DNA of 64,000 nucleotides from JBBQVS01 sp038211295 (GTDB lineage Bacteria; Chloroflexota; Ktedonobacteria; Ktedonobacterales; Ktedonobacteraceae): positions 62,001 to 126,000 of the forward strand of contig JBBQVS010000001.1 in assembly GCA_038211295.1 (NCBI GenBank), given 5' to 3'. Of this stretch, positions 16,332 to 24,686 are shown one piece after another. The notes beneath the pieces are model-generated. The model had not been told where the DNA came from. It did no database searches and saw only the letters and a program-made list of their open reading frames with translations. How positions within the stretch are numbered: position 1 is the first letter of the stretch; every line of letters starts with the position of its first letter. Both the position numbers and the translations under genes were made by a program.

Positions 16332-18650
16332 TCATTGCTGTACGTTTCGCATACTTAATTGCACGCGCCCACGCTGCTTGTCGATTGCGAGTACACGCAC
16401 GTCAACGACTTGCCCGACGGCGACAACGGTCAGAGGGTCACGCACAAAGCGATCCGCCAACTCTGAGACGTGAACAAGACCATCTTGCTTGACACCAATA
16501 TCGATGAACGCGCCAAAATCAACAACGTTGCGTACCGTGCCTTGTAAAATCATTCCGGGTTGCAGGTCCTCGATCTTGAGAATGTCATGTCGCAGAATGG
16601 GCGCGGGCAGGGCGTCACGTGGATCAAGACCCGGCTTTTCCAAATTTTCGAGAATGTCGTTGAGCGTGGGCAAACCTACGCCAACCTGTTTAGCGATAGC
16701 GGCCCACGCCGCCTCTTCACTGCCACCACCTGTGTTCTGGTTACGCGTGGCGGAACGTCCCAGACTGTTTTGCAGCTTGATACGCTGACGCAACAGCGCA
16801 ATACGCTCTGCTGGTCGTGTTGCCTTGCCCTCACTCTCTGGGAGCAGGGTTAGAAGAGTGTGAACTGCTTTGTAGCTTTCTGGATGAATAAAAGTATTAT
16901 CAAGTAGTTCAGGCGCGTCCGCGATCTTGAGAAAACCAGCGGCTTGCAAGAACGTGGCGGGGCCAAGGCCAGGAACCTTTTGCAGGTCGGCGCGTGATTT
17001 AAAGGAACCATGCTCCTCGCGATACTTCACAATCGCATTGGCAACCCGCGTGTTGATACCCGATACGTGTTTGAGCAGTGCGGCAGAGGCAGAATTGACC
17101 TCGACACCCGCGAAGTTGACGCAGGAAACAACCACACGGTCAAGCATTGCCGCCAGTTCTTTTTGGTCAACATCATGCTGGTAGAGTCCGACGCCAACCG
17201 CTTTGGGGTCGATTTTGACTAGCTCCGCAAGCGGGTCTTGCAAACGTCGGGCAATAGAGATAGTGCCGCGCTGCGTCGCATCGAGCGCGGGAAACTCCTG
17301 ACGCGCTGCCTCCGACGCTGAATAGACTGATGCACCCGCTTCATTCACCAGCACATAGCCAATCCGTTGGCCCGACGTGTGCTCAAGCTCGCTAATAAGT
17401 CCCGCGACGAGTTGCTCCGTCTCGCGTGACGCCGTTCCATTGCCAATGGCGATCACATCAATGTTGTACCGCGTCAGCAATTTACGCAACAGCTGCTGAG
17501 CCTTTTCGGCTTGAAAAAGATAGATCACATCGGATTCGATATACTTGCCGTTCTCATCAACAATCGTCAGCTTACAGCCAGTCCGAAAGCCGGGGTCAAT
17601 ACCCAGCACCTTCTTGCCGCGCAATGGCGGTTGTAGTAAAAGGTTGCGTAGGTTCGCGGCGAAAATATTGATGGCATGTTCCTCGGCTTTACGGGTAAGC
17701 TCTACACGTACCTCTCGCTCCATTGCGGGCGCGAGCAACCGTTTATAGCCATCTTCAGTCGCGTCTTTGAGCAGGGTCGCAAAAGGCGATGTGGCTTTCG
17801 CTGGATAATGCTGCGCAATATGCGTCTGTGCCTGCTCATAGGGCAGATCTACACCGATGCGTAGTACGCCTTCATGCTCTGCGCGGTTCAACGCGAGGAT
17901 GCGATGCGGCACAAGACGCGTAACGGGTTCATGGAAGTCGTAGTACAGTTGGTAAGTGCCATCGGGGTCCTTCTCAGCTATCTTTTCGGCGTCGGCCTTC
18001 GCGCTCATAGTCGAGCTTCTAAAAAAAGTGGAGCGCACGCTGCTCCGTACACTCGCGTCTTCCGCGACCATTTCAGCGACGATATCAGAAGCACCCGCAT
18101 ACGCCTCCAGGTCGGTATCAACACCTTTTTCCGCGTTGAGAAATGGGCGGGCGTGGAGTTCCAGTAAAGTTACACCATCACCACGTAGCTCTGGTTGTTG
18201 GAGGATAAGTTCCGCCAGTGGTGTCAGCCCCTTCTCACGCGCGACACTGGCACGAGTCTTGCGCTTGAGTCGATAGGGGAGGTAAATATCTTCGACCTGT
18301 TGCAGTGTCGTAGCCGCAATAAGAGCGGTTGTGAGTTCTGATGTCAGCTTACCTTGCTCGTCTATAAGTCTCCGTACATCGGCTTTGCGCTCGAAGAGTG
18401 CGCGGAGAGATGTTGTCTTATCAGCAATAGCCTGAATCTGCACCTCATCAAGGCTCCCCGTTGCCTCTTTACGATAGCGCGAAATAAAGGGGATAGTGTT
18501 GCCCTCATCAAGGAGCGCGATGGTTCGCAAAACGTCGTTGCGACTCAACGTGAGTTCCGCGCTAATAGCCCGCGCGATTTCGGCGGGTGACAACGTTACT
18601 TCTCCTGTCGTTGTCAAGGATATAGCTTGCGCTTGTTCTTGCGTTGCCAA
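16332..18650 (-). CDS. tex: Tex-family RNA-binding transcription accessory protein
   Basis: 772-aa cytoplasmic protein of the Tex/Spt6-like family, of normal length. Domain order is visible: an N-terminal helical domain with TIPFISRYRKEATGSLDE (residues ~53-70), a YqgF/RNase-H-like domain beginning VLGIDPGFRTGCK (~345), helix-hairpin-helix units (VPGLGPATFLQAAGFL and relatives, ~555-590), and a C-terminal S1 RNA-binding domain (GTVRNVVDFGAFIDIGVKQDGLVHVSEL, ~700). The start is a TTG at 18650. Tex modulates transcription and virulence gene expression in other bacteria. The stop overlaps an alternative ATG of the next gene. Confidence 0.95.
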   Translation of the reverse strand: MATQEQAQAISLTTTGEVTLSPAEIARAISAELTLSRNDVLRTIALLDEGNTIPFISRYRKEATGSLDEVQIQAIADKTTSLRALFERKADVRRLIDEQGKLTSELTTALIAATTLQQVEDIYLPYRLKRKTRASVAREKGLTPLAELILQQPELRGDGVTLLELHARPFLNAEKGVDTDLEAYAGASDIVAEMVAEDASVRSSVRSTFFRSSTMSAKADAEKIAEKDPDGTYQLYYDFHEPVTRLVPHRILALNRAEHEGVLRIGVDLPYEQAQTHIAQHYPAKATSPFATLLKDATEDGYKRLLAPAMEREVRVELTRKAEEHAINIFAANLRNLLLQPPLRGKKVLGIDPGFRTGCKLTIVDENGKYIESDVIYLFQAEKAQQLLRKLLTRYNIDVIAIGNGTASRETEQLVAGLISELEHTSGQRIGYVLVNEAGASVYSASEAARQEFPALDATQRGTISIARRLQDPLAELVKIDPKAVGVGLYQHDVDQKELAAMLDRVVVSCVNFAGVEVNSASAALLKHVSGINTRVANAIVKYREEHGSFKSRADLQKVPGLGPATFLQAAGFLKIADAPELLDNTFIHPESYKAVHTLLTLLPESEGKATRPAERIALLRQRIKLQNSLGRSATRNQNTGGGSEEAAWAAIAKQVGVGLPTLNDILENLEKPGLDPRDALPAPILRHDILKIEDLQPGMILQGTVRNVVDFGAFIDIGVKQDGLVHVSELADRFVRDPLTVVAVGQVVDVRVLAIDKQRGRVQLSMRNVQQ

Positions 18651-19035
18651 AAATAGAGCCTACCTTCCACCTAAATACCTGTAATTGAAGAATACTACCT
18701 GCACAGCATAGTATCACATAGCGTCAAGGGTGCTACTATGTGTTCAGTACATACTGCTGCTTTTACATCCTATTTTTGTATCAAGGTAAAAATGATCTCA
18801 GCGTTTTGTTTATATCACCGTGGTACTGCTCAGTTTTCTCTTGTTCCAAAAACTTGGCGAGAAATAGTATTTTGCCGACGTACTTATAGAGACAGAAAAA
18901 AAATTCCTGTGTATACACAAAAACGCGGCTTCAGTATCCGTCTGTATCGTGCAGATGGCAAGCAAAGGCGTTTTTTGTACCACGACTGCTCAACAATTTC
19001 TTGCGAAGACGTGCAAGTAGTCAGCGAGCAGTGAC
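18651..19035. other. Gene-free region between tex and the sigma factor gene
   Basis: Divergent intergenic region. An open frame of 98 codons (18738-19034, +) has no ribosome binding site, no recognisable motif and unusual composition, so I do not call it. The 3' end leads into the sigma-gene promoter. Confidence 0.5.
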
Positions 19036-19063
19036 TTGCAATCATACTCTCGTATGATACAAT
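19036..19063 (+). promoter_or_regulatory. Sigma-factor gene promoter with embedded palindrome
   Basis: TTGCAA (19036-19041), a 16-nt spacer and TACAAT (19058-19063). The spacer is occupied by a perfect inverted repeat ATCATAC-tctc-GTATGAT (19041-19058), a likely operator that would block RNA polymerase when bound. Confidence 0.6.
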
Positions 19064-19116
19064 AAGCCGAGACTGAAGCAATCTACGTATGTGTTGCAGA
19101 AGAAGAGAGCAAGCAC

Positions 19117-20040
19117 TTGGAACGAAATGTGATGTTTGATGCAGACCGTGACCGTGACAAGGCGGCTGACCTAGAACGCGATACGATACAGGACGCCGAT
19201 ATCAGTAGCATGGCGCAAAGCGATAGCTTACGCCTTTACTTACGTGAGATTTCACGTATTCCCCTCCTCGACGCGGCAAAGGAAGTCAGCCTTGCCAAGC
19301 GTGCCGAACATGGCGAAAAGGAAGCGCGGAACCATCTCATTGAGGCAAACCTGCGATTGGTGGTAAGCATCGCCAAGAAATATGTTGGGCAAGGGTTGTC
19401 CCTGGAAGATTTGATCGGTGAGGGCAACATTGGCCTGATCCGTGCAGTAACAAAATTCGACTATAAGAAGGGCTTCCGCTTCTCTACCTATGCGACCTGG
19501 TGGATTAAGCAAGCCATCACGCGCTCAATTCTTGAAGGGACGCGTGTTGTTCGTCTTCCTGTGTATATCATGGAAGAGGTTATGCGTGTGAAGCGCACGA
19601 CGCGCCAATTGTACCAAGAGATGGGGCGCGATCCGACACCCACCAACATCGCTGAACGGTTGAACATGACGCCCGAACGTGTCAGCGAGCTACTAGTATG
19701 GGCCGAAAAGGTCTTTTCGTTGGATGCTCCCCTTTCCGAGGAGGAGGAAAACACGCTCGGTGACATTATAGAAGATGTGCGGGAGCGCGGGCCAAGCGAG
19801 ATAACCGACCAGCATCTTCTGCGCGAAGAGATTCGCAAGGTGTTGGGGCAGCTCACCCTGCGCGAGCGGCAGGTCATAGAACTGCGTTTCGGTCTGGTGG
19901 ATGACCACGATCATACCTTGGAAGAGGTCGGCAAGAAGCTAAAAGTGACGCGTGAGCGGGTGCGTCAGATTGAAGAACGGGCAATCCGCAAACTGCGTCA
20001 CCCGCAGGCAAGCCGCATCCTAAAAGATTACCTTGATTAA
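19117..20040 (+). CDS. RpoD/SigA-family RNA polymerase sigma factor
   Basis: 307-aa sigma-70 protein without region 1.1. Region 1.2 (DSLRLYLREISRIPLL), region 2 (RLVVSIAKKYVGQGLSLEDLIGEGNIGLIRA ... FSTYATWWIKQAITR), region 3 and region 4 (LEEVGKKLKVTRERVRQIEERAIRKLR) are all present. It recognises housekeeping-type -10/-35 promoters. The compact size suits either a primary sigma with a short N-terminus or a group-2 alternative. The TTG at 19117 follows AGAGAG. The ATG at 19132 is an alternative. A palindrome sits inside its own promoter. Confidence 0.93.
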   Translation: MERNVMFDADRDRDKAADLERDTIQDADISSMAQSDSLRLYLREISRIPLLDAAKEVSLAKRAEHGEKEARNHLIEANLRLVVSIAKKYVGQGLSLEDLIGEGNIGLIRAVTKFDYKKGFRFSTYATWWIKQAITRSILEGTRVVRLPVYIMEEVMRVKRTTRQLYQEMGRDPTPTNIAERLNMTPERVSELLVWAEKVFSLDAPLSEEEENTLGDIIEDVRERGPSEITDQHLLREEIRKVLGQLTLRERQVIELRFGLVDDHDHTLEEVGKKLKVTRERVRQIEERAIRKLRHPQASRILKDYLD

Positions 20041-20230
20041 CATTTATAAGTAGACAAATGGGGTACTGTAACGTGATGTCATCATAATACGGTATCCCGT
20101 GTTTCGCTCTGCAACATTCGGTACTTTTGGGTACACTACACTAGTAGTATAGTGGTGGTACGTTCATACATTTAGAGTATGTATCTGTAGTGTGTCTACA
20201 GTATGACAATGGACTTGAGGATATTGCACT

Positions 20231-21373
20231 ATGAACGAATTGGCCGGTCAGAGCCTCGGTGGATACTATTTGGAGGAGGAGATTGGTCACGGCTCAATGG
20301 GGGTCGTCTATCGCGGAAAACAAATCGCGCTTGGTCGCGAAGTTGCGATCAAGGTTTTGCCTAAGACGCTAGCGCGTGATGCCTCTTATGTCGCGCGTTT
20401 CATTCGTGAAGCCCAGATTATCGCGGGCCTGAACCATCCAAACATCGTTCATATTTATGACGCGGGTCAGCAAAACAAACTGCTTTTCTTTGCGATGGAG
20501 TATGTACAAGGGCCGACACTCTCCAATCTTCTTTCACTCGATGGCACTATTCCACAACATCTCGCGATTGAATATGGAGCACAGATCGCGGAAGCACTTG
20601 ACGCCGCTTACAAGGAGCGGGCCGTTGTGCATCGTGACATCAAGCCTGAGAATTTGATGCTTGACCGTTGGGGAAAAATAAAGGTGATGGACTTCGGCCT
20701 TGCACGCGCGACTGGGCATCAGCCAATCACCGTTGCGCGAACACTGGTGGGCAGCATTTATTACGCCTCGCCGGAGCAAGTATGGGGTCAGAAACTCGAT
20801 AATCGCAGTGATGTATACGCACTGGGAGTAGTACTCTATGAGATGACTACGGGTCAACGTCCGTTCATAGGCCGTTCAATGCCAGAGCTAACGCAGGCAA
20901 TTGTAGGGGGGCCGCTACTCTCTCCGCGTGTACTCAACGAGCATGTGTCGTCAGACTTGGAAGCGATTGTTCTTACCGCAATGGCGCGTGATCGCGAAAA
21001 GCGCTACGAAGATGCTGGCGTAATGGCGCGTGACTTGCGGGCATTGCTGGCACGCTCTACCACCCCTGCATCTTCACAAGCATCGGGCGCATTGGCAATC
21101 AGTCAACGTGAACGTATGATAATGCAACCACCCAAGCGTCCACAAATGCAACGTCCAAATTATCAAGAGCCTCCACAAGAAAAGGCAGCTGGTGAGCAAA
21201 GAGCGCAAGCGACGCCTACACCTAGCTATTCAACCCTGCCCATGATTATCACACCACAACCTCTTCGTCTTGAACAGCAAGAGACAATCAAAACCGAGTC
21301 AGTGCCTCCGTATAAAGAGAAACATGCATTTTGGAGTATGCTACAACGTTTCTTCAAAACATCTTCACAATAA
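20231..21373 (+). CDS. Hanks-type serine/threonine protein kinase (cytosolic)
   Basis: 380-aa PknB-like kinase. The catalytic domain (about 10-270) has the glycine loop GHGSMG (19-24), Lys41, HRDIKPEN with Asp136, and DFG at 154-156, so it should be active. The C-terminal 110 residues are Pro/Gln/Thr-rich with no transmembrane helix, unlike typical PknB with PASTA repeats, so it is probably cytosolic or peripherally bound through the basic aromatic tail. It is preceded by 190 bp with small inverted repeats (CACTA...TAGTG around 20140-20160) and followed by a strong hairpin, so it is probably monocistronic. Confidence 0.94.
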   Translation: MNELAGQSLGGYYLEEEIGHGSMGVVYRGKQIALGREVAIKVLPKTLARDASYVARFIREAQIIAGLNHPNIVHIYDAGQQNKLLFFAMEYVQGPTLSNLLSLDGTIPQHLAIEYGAQIAEALDAAYKERAVVHRDIKPENLMLDRWGKIKVMDFGLARATGHQPITVARTLVGSIYYASPEQVWGQKLDNRSDVYALGVVLYEMTTGQRPFIGRSMPELTQAIVGGPLLSPRVLNEHVSSDLEAIVLTAMARDREKRYEDAGVMARDLRALLARSTTPASSQASGALAISQRERMIMQPPKRPQMQRPNYQEPPQEKAAGEQRAQATPTPSYSTLPMIITPQPLRLEQQETIKTESVPPYKEKHAFWSMLQRFFKTSSQ

Positions 21374-21388
21374 CACTCCTGCGTGGAA

Positions 21389-21419
21389 AAGCTACCAAAT
21401 ATATTGCGTTTGGTAGCTT
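21389..21419 (+). terminator. Hairpin terminator after Ser/Thr kinase gene
   Basis: Perfect 11-bp stem AAGCTACCAAA / TTTGGTAGCTT with a 9-nt loop, 15 nt after the stop codon. Confidence 0.7.
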
Positions 21420-21470
21420 CAGGACTTATACTATCTATATAGTATCGGTTCTCAGGAGTTTCAACACTGT

Positions 21471-22196
21471 ATGAATCCTTCGCAGATCAATATAGGCATC
21501 GCGTTTGCCGCCGGGGTAGTCTCATTTCTCTCACCCTGCGTACTGCCACTTGTACCTATTTATCTCGCACAGCTAGTAGGGCAAAGTGTCTATCAAGCCG
21601 CCAAGCACCAACACACGTATTCACTACGACTTGTTACATTTCTACACGCCGTCCTCTTCGTACTCGGCTTCACCCTCGCGTTCGTCGCGTTAGGCGCAAC
21701 AGCCAGCACACTGGGCGCGTTTCTTCATGCACAACAAATTCTGCTCCGCAGAGTTGGTGGCGTTCTTCTTATTCTAGTTGGCCTGCATCTAACGGGCGTT
21801 CTCAAGATGCCTTTTTTGTATTGGCAGAAACGCATTGAGTTTCATCCCACACGCCCCAGTTACGGTGCGTCCGTTCTGACAGGTGTTGTTTTCGCAATAG
21901 GATGGAGTCCCTGTGTTGGGCCAATTCTCGGCGTCATCTTGGGACTCGCAGGGCAGGCAGCGACACTACGGCAGGGTGTTTTACTACTTCTTGTCTATTC
22001 ACTTGGCATGGGTCTACCATTTCTCTTGCTTGGTTTGGGACTTAATCAAGGTAGCAAGGTATTAAAGTGGTTGAAACCGCACTTGGGGAAGATCGAGATT
22101 GCAACGGGCGTGCTGATGATAGCTGTAGGGGCAAGCATCTTTTTTAATGTGTTGCTTCAGCTCAACACCTATTTTCACTTTGGAATCACGTTATGA
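21471..22196 (+). CDS. ccdA: Cytochrome c biogenesis / thiol-disulfide transporter CcdA
   Basis: 241-aa, six-helix DsbD-core protein that carries reducing equivalents from cytoplasmic thioredoxin to the outside for cytochrome c maturation or disulfide reduction. The two redox helices are evident: FLSPCVLPLVPIYL (residues ~20-33) and GWSPCVGPILG (~143-153), each with the single reactive Cys next to Pro. The next gene overlaps the stop (ATGA), so the pair is coupled. No ResB/CcsA genes lie nearby. Confidence 0.94.
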   Translation: MNPSQINIGIAFAAGVVSFLSPCVLPLVPIYLAQLVGQSVYQAAKHQHTYSLRLVTFLHAVLFVLGFTLAFVALGATASTLGAFLHAQQILLRRVGGVLLILVGLHLTGVLKMPFLYWQKRIEFHPTRPSYGASVLTGVVFAIGWSPCVGPILGVILGLAGQAATLRQGVLLLLVYSLGMGLPFLLLGLGLNQGSKVLKWLKPHLGKIEIATGVLMIAVGASIFFNVLLQLNTYFHFGITL

Positions 22197-23011
22197 AGAG
22201 TGTACATATGACGCAACAGTCACCCCAAAAACGGCCTGTACGCTGGGTAGCAGGCGGTGTACTCCTGTTTGTGCTCATCGTTCTCACACTGGTTCTCTTC
22301 TTTCCGGGAGCTTCAGTGCTTAATCGGATGAGTTGGCTTGATAGCGGAATATGCGCCCAGTCTGGCTCTCACTCCTTTTATCCTGGTGGGGAGCAACTTC
22401 CCTTGTGTGCGCGTAATACAGGTATATATCTGGGCTTTCTGATAACGCTCGTTACGCTCTATAGCAAGGGCCGAGGTCGCGCACAGCACCTTCCCCGTTG
22501 GCCCCTGCTGCTACTTTTGCTTACAGGCGTGGCGATGCTCGCAGTTGATGGCTTTAACTCGTTTCTGCTTGATATGAGCCTGTGGCATCTGTATCAGCCA
22601 AATAATCTACTCAGGCTCGCGACGGGGCTTATCACAGGTCTTGCAATGGCCTTACTACTATCTCCAATGCTCAACCGTATGTTCTGGCTTGGTTACAATG
22701 AGCAACGCAGCATTAACTCGTGGCGAGAATTGACGCAGTATTTGCCAGCACTAATCGTCTGTTTTTTTGTTGTCATCTCGCAAAATGCCCTGATTCTCTA
22801 TCCCATCGCACTCTTGAGTACAGGAGGATTGCTTACGGTACTAGGAAGCCTAAATCTACTTGCACTTGTTGGAATAAGTAAACGCGATGAGACATTTGAG
22901 CGGTATCGTGAATTGTTGCCATTTGTAGGTATTGCCTTACTCTTTGCAGTTGGCGAAATGTTGTTACTGGCACAATTGAAGCTGACGCTTCTCCATACTA
23001 TCAGCATGTAA
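22193..23011 (+). CDS. DUF2085 membrane protein
   Basis: 272-aa membrane protein. After an N-terminal helix it has the DUF2085 signature: ICAQSGSHSF, a short gap, then LPLCARNTGIYLGF (residues ~50-85). Cys and His residues lie at the membrane surface and could bind a metal or redox centre. About seven hydrophobic helices follow. Translational coupling with ccdA suggests a linked role in extracytoplasmic thiol or metal chemistry, but DUF2085 has no established function. Confidence 0.85.
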   Translation: MKSVHMTQQSPQKRPVRWVAGGVLLFVLIVLTLVLFFPGASVLNRMSWLDSGICAQSGSHSFYPGGEQLPLCARNTGIYLGFLITLVTLYSKGRGRAQHLPRWPLLLLLLTGVAMLAVDGFNSFLLDMSLWHLYQPNNLLRLATGLITGLAMALLLSPMLNRMFWLGYNEQRSINSWRELTQYLPALIVCFFVVISQNALILYPIALLSTGGLLTVLGSLNLLALVGISKRDETFERYRELLPFVGIALLFAVGEMLLLAQLKLTLLHTISM

Positions 23012-23039
23012 ACACAAAAAACCGGTAGCAGGAGAAGCG

Positions 23040-23339
23040 TTACCGCTCTTCAAGCTCTAGGAGCATCTCTGTTTCAAATTCTACATCAACGACAACCGCG
23101 TTGGAACGCGTTGAGTACAGAAGTTGCAACACCGACTCACGCAAATGCTTCGGCGCACGCTCAACCGCGCACCGCTCATGAATAAGCCGTTTGATGCTCA
23201 TGTCGAAATGAAAGCGACACTCACATTGTTGACAGTCTTCAAGATGCCGTTGCACAACAGAAATTTCTTCGTTGCTCAACTCGCGATCAATGTAGAGATG
23301 CAAGCGTGCAACAGTTTCAATACAATCTATACAGTCCAT
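23040..23339 (-). CDS. Zinc-binding anti-sigma factor, RsrA-like (ZAS family)
   Basis: 99-aa protein with the ZAS signature: an N-terminal CIDC pair followed by HLEDCQQCE (H-x3-C-x2-C, residues ~32-39), which together ligate zinc. In RsrA the same cysteines form a disulfide on oxidation and release the partner sigma. The acidic C-terminus lacks a membrane helix, so it is cytosolic. It is divergent from, rather than downstream of, the ECF sigma gene at 23494, which is the obvious partner. A GGGAAT-N19-GTT element at 23384-23411 (minus strand) is close to a SigR-type promoter. Confidence 0.85.
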   Translation of the reverse strand: MDCIDCIETVARLHLYIDRELSNEEISVVQRHLEDCQQCECRFHFDMSIKRLIHERCAVERAPKHLRESVLQLLYSTRSNAVVVDVEFETEMLLELEER

Positions 23340-23493
23340 AACATTTCTCCTACACAGGTAACTTCGTCCTCTCTGCTCATTTTAACATAATTGACGGAGA
23401 CTTTCATTCCCAATGCGGGTGAGATATACTTAGAGTACTTTCTCTCAGAGAAGGTGCAGATATCATAGGGATATCTGGCAAGAGGAGCGCGTG

Positions 23494-24228
23494 ATGCCGG
23501 AACAGTCAGCATTTGAACAGAGATTATCAACGGTGAAGCATTCACCGGCGAATACTATCCAGCCAGTAGAGATAGAGACAGACCCACTGGTAACAGAGAA
23601 CGAAGAGTCAGAAGCCCAGAAAGATGGGGCAAGAGGAGAGAAAGCGACAAAAATAGCGGCTCCATCAGAAGATTTTGAAGCAGGTGTTATTGCTCAGTTG
23701 GATAGTCTGTATCGTACAGCATTGCGTATGACAAGCAATCGGCAAGAGGCAGAGGATCTCGTGCAAGAAACAATGCTCAAAGCCTTTCGTTTCGCCCATA
23801 CGTATCAATCGGGAACCAATTTGCGAGCATGGCTTTTTCGTATCTTGAATACGTCCGCAATCAACCGCTATCGTAAGCAAGCAGCTCATCCAACTCCAAC
23901 GCCTCTCCCTGATGGAGAGGAGTTTTACCTGTATAATCAGATTCGCGATCTGAGTGGACAGGAGTTGAGCGCAGGCGCGGAGGAAGAGGTACTCAGTAAA
24001 TATCTTGATGAGGATGTGTTCAAAGCACTCAACGACCTCCCACCCAACTTTCGTATGGCCGTGATTCTGGCAGACATTGAGGGCCTCTCGTACAAGGAGA
24101 TCGCGGAAGCACTACAAATACCAATTGGGACAGTGATGAGTCGCATTTCTCGCGCGCGCCGCCAGCTGCAACACTCATTATGGCAATACGCAAAGGACAG
24201 GGGCTATGTCAAAGCGGAAGCATCGTGA
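23494..24228 (+). CDS. ECF RNA polymerase sigma factor, SigR/SigH-like
   Basis: About 244-aa ECF sigma. A roughly 60-residue acidic N-terminal extension precedes region 2 (LDSLYRTALRMTSNRQEAEDLVQETMLKAFR) and region 4 (LPPNFRMAVILADIEGLSYKEIAEALQIPIGTVMSRISRARRQL). Region 2 and the NTSAINRYRK linker resemble the SigR/SigH thiol-stress sigma group. The ATG at 23494 is preferred to the adjacent GTG at 23491 because AGAGGAG is then 6-7 nt upstream. The divergent RsrA-like gene is its likely redox-sensitive regulator. The extension is unusual and may be regulatory. Confidence 0.92.
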   Translation: MPEQSAFEQRLSTVKHSPANTIQPVEIETDPLVTENEESEAQKDGARGEKATKIAAPSEDFEAGVIAQLDSLYRTALRMTSNRQEAEDLVQETMLKAFRFAHTYQSGTNLRAWLFRILNTSAINRYRKQAAHPTPTPLPDGEEFYLYNQIRDLSGQELSAGAEEEVLSKYLDEDVFKALNDLPPNFRMAVILADIEGLSYKEIAEALQIPIGTVMSRISRARRQLQHSLWQYAKDRGYVKAEAS

Positions 24229-24254
24229 TTGATCGCCCTCTACAAATAGGTAGA

Positions 24255-24291
24255 GCGCAAGCGTTCTTCTTTCACAGCATTCTGCTTGCGC
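24255..24291. terminator. Bidirectional terminator between convergent genes
   Basis: GCGCAAGC ... GCTTGCGC inverted repeat (8 bp, 21-nt loop) flanked by partly pairing AGAG/CTCT, in the 73-bp gap between the ECF sigma gene and the convergent MarR-like gene. Confidence 0.5.
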
Positions 24292-24301
24292 TTCTCTCCT
24301 A

Positions 24302-24568
24302 TTAATCTGCTACTGGCGTGTGATGTAAAATGTCATTGCCCGCGTGAGTGATTCGCACATTTACGCATCTTCGATCCATCACATCAACTGAGCGTGTCAC
24401 TAACCCTTTGCGCTCCAAACGCGCAACAGCTTTTGTAGCAGCAGCAGAACTTACGCCCAAGTTTGAGGCAATTTCGCCTACTGACCAGTGATCTCGTCGC
24501 GCGAGAAACGTTAGCACCTCTGTCTGACGAGGAGTAACATTTACGCTTTCTCCCTGTACAATCGTCAT
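24302..24568 (-). CDS. Small MarR-type winged-helix regulator
   Basis: 88-aa DNA-binding protein that is essentially only the MarR winged helix: HWSVGEIASNLGVSSAAATKAVARLERKGLV (recognition-helix region) followed by the wing with DRRCVNVRIT. It lacks the flanking dimerisation helices of full-length MarR (about 140 aa). It lies 118 nt after the ComP-like kinase on the same strand and could be a distal member of that set, or independent. AGGAGA precedes the ATG. Confidence 0.8.
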   Translation of the reverse strand: MTIVQGESVNVTPRQTEVLTFLARRDHWSVGEIASNLGVSSAAATKAVARLERKGLVTRSVDVMDRRCVNVRITHAGNDILHHTPVAD

Positions 24569-24686
24569 AATTTTCTCTCCTGCCCATTATGCTTTACATG
24601 CATATCAAATGAAATATGCGTTCCTGAAAAAGACGTCATGAGAAGGAAAGTCGGGTATAGCGTTCCGCGTCAACCGGAGAGTTTTT

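Noticed and set aside
18738..19034. 98-codon open frame upstream of the sigma gene
   Set aside because: No ribosome site, no motif, and it lies in an AT-rich promoter region with non-coding-like composition.
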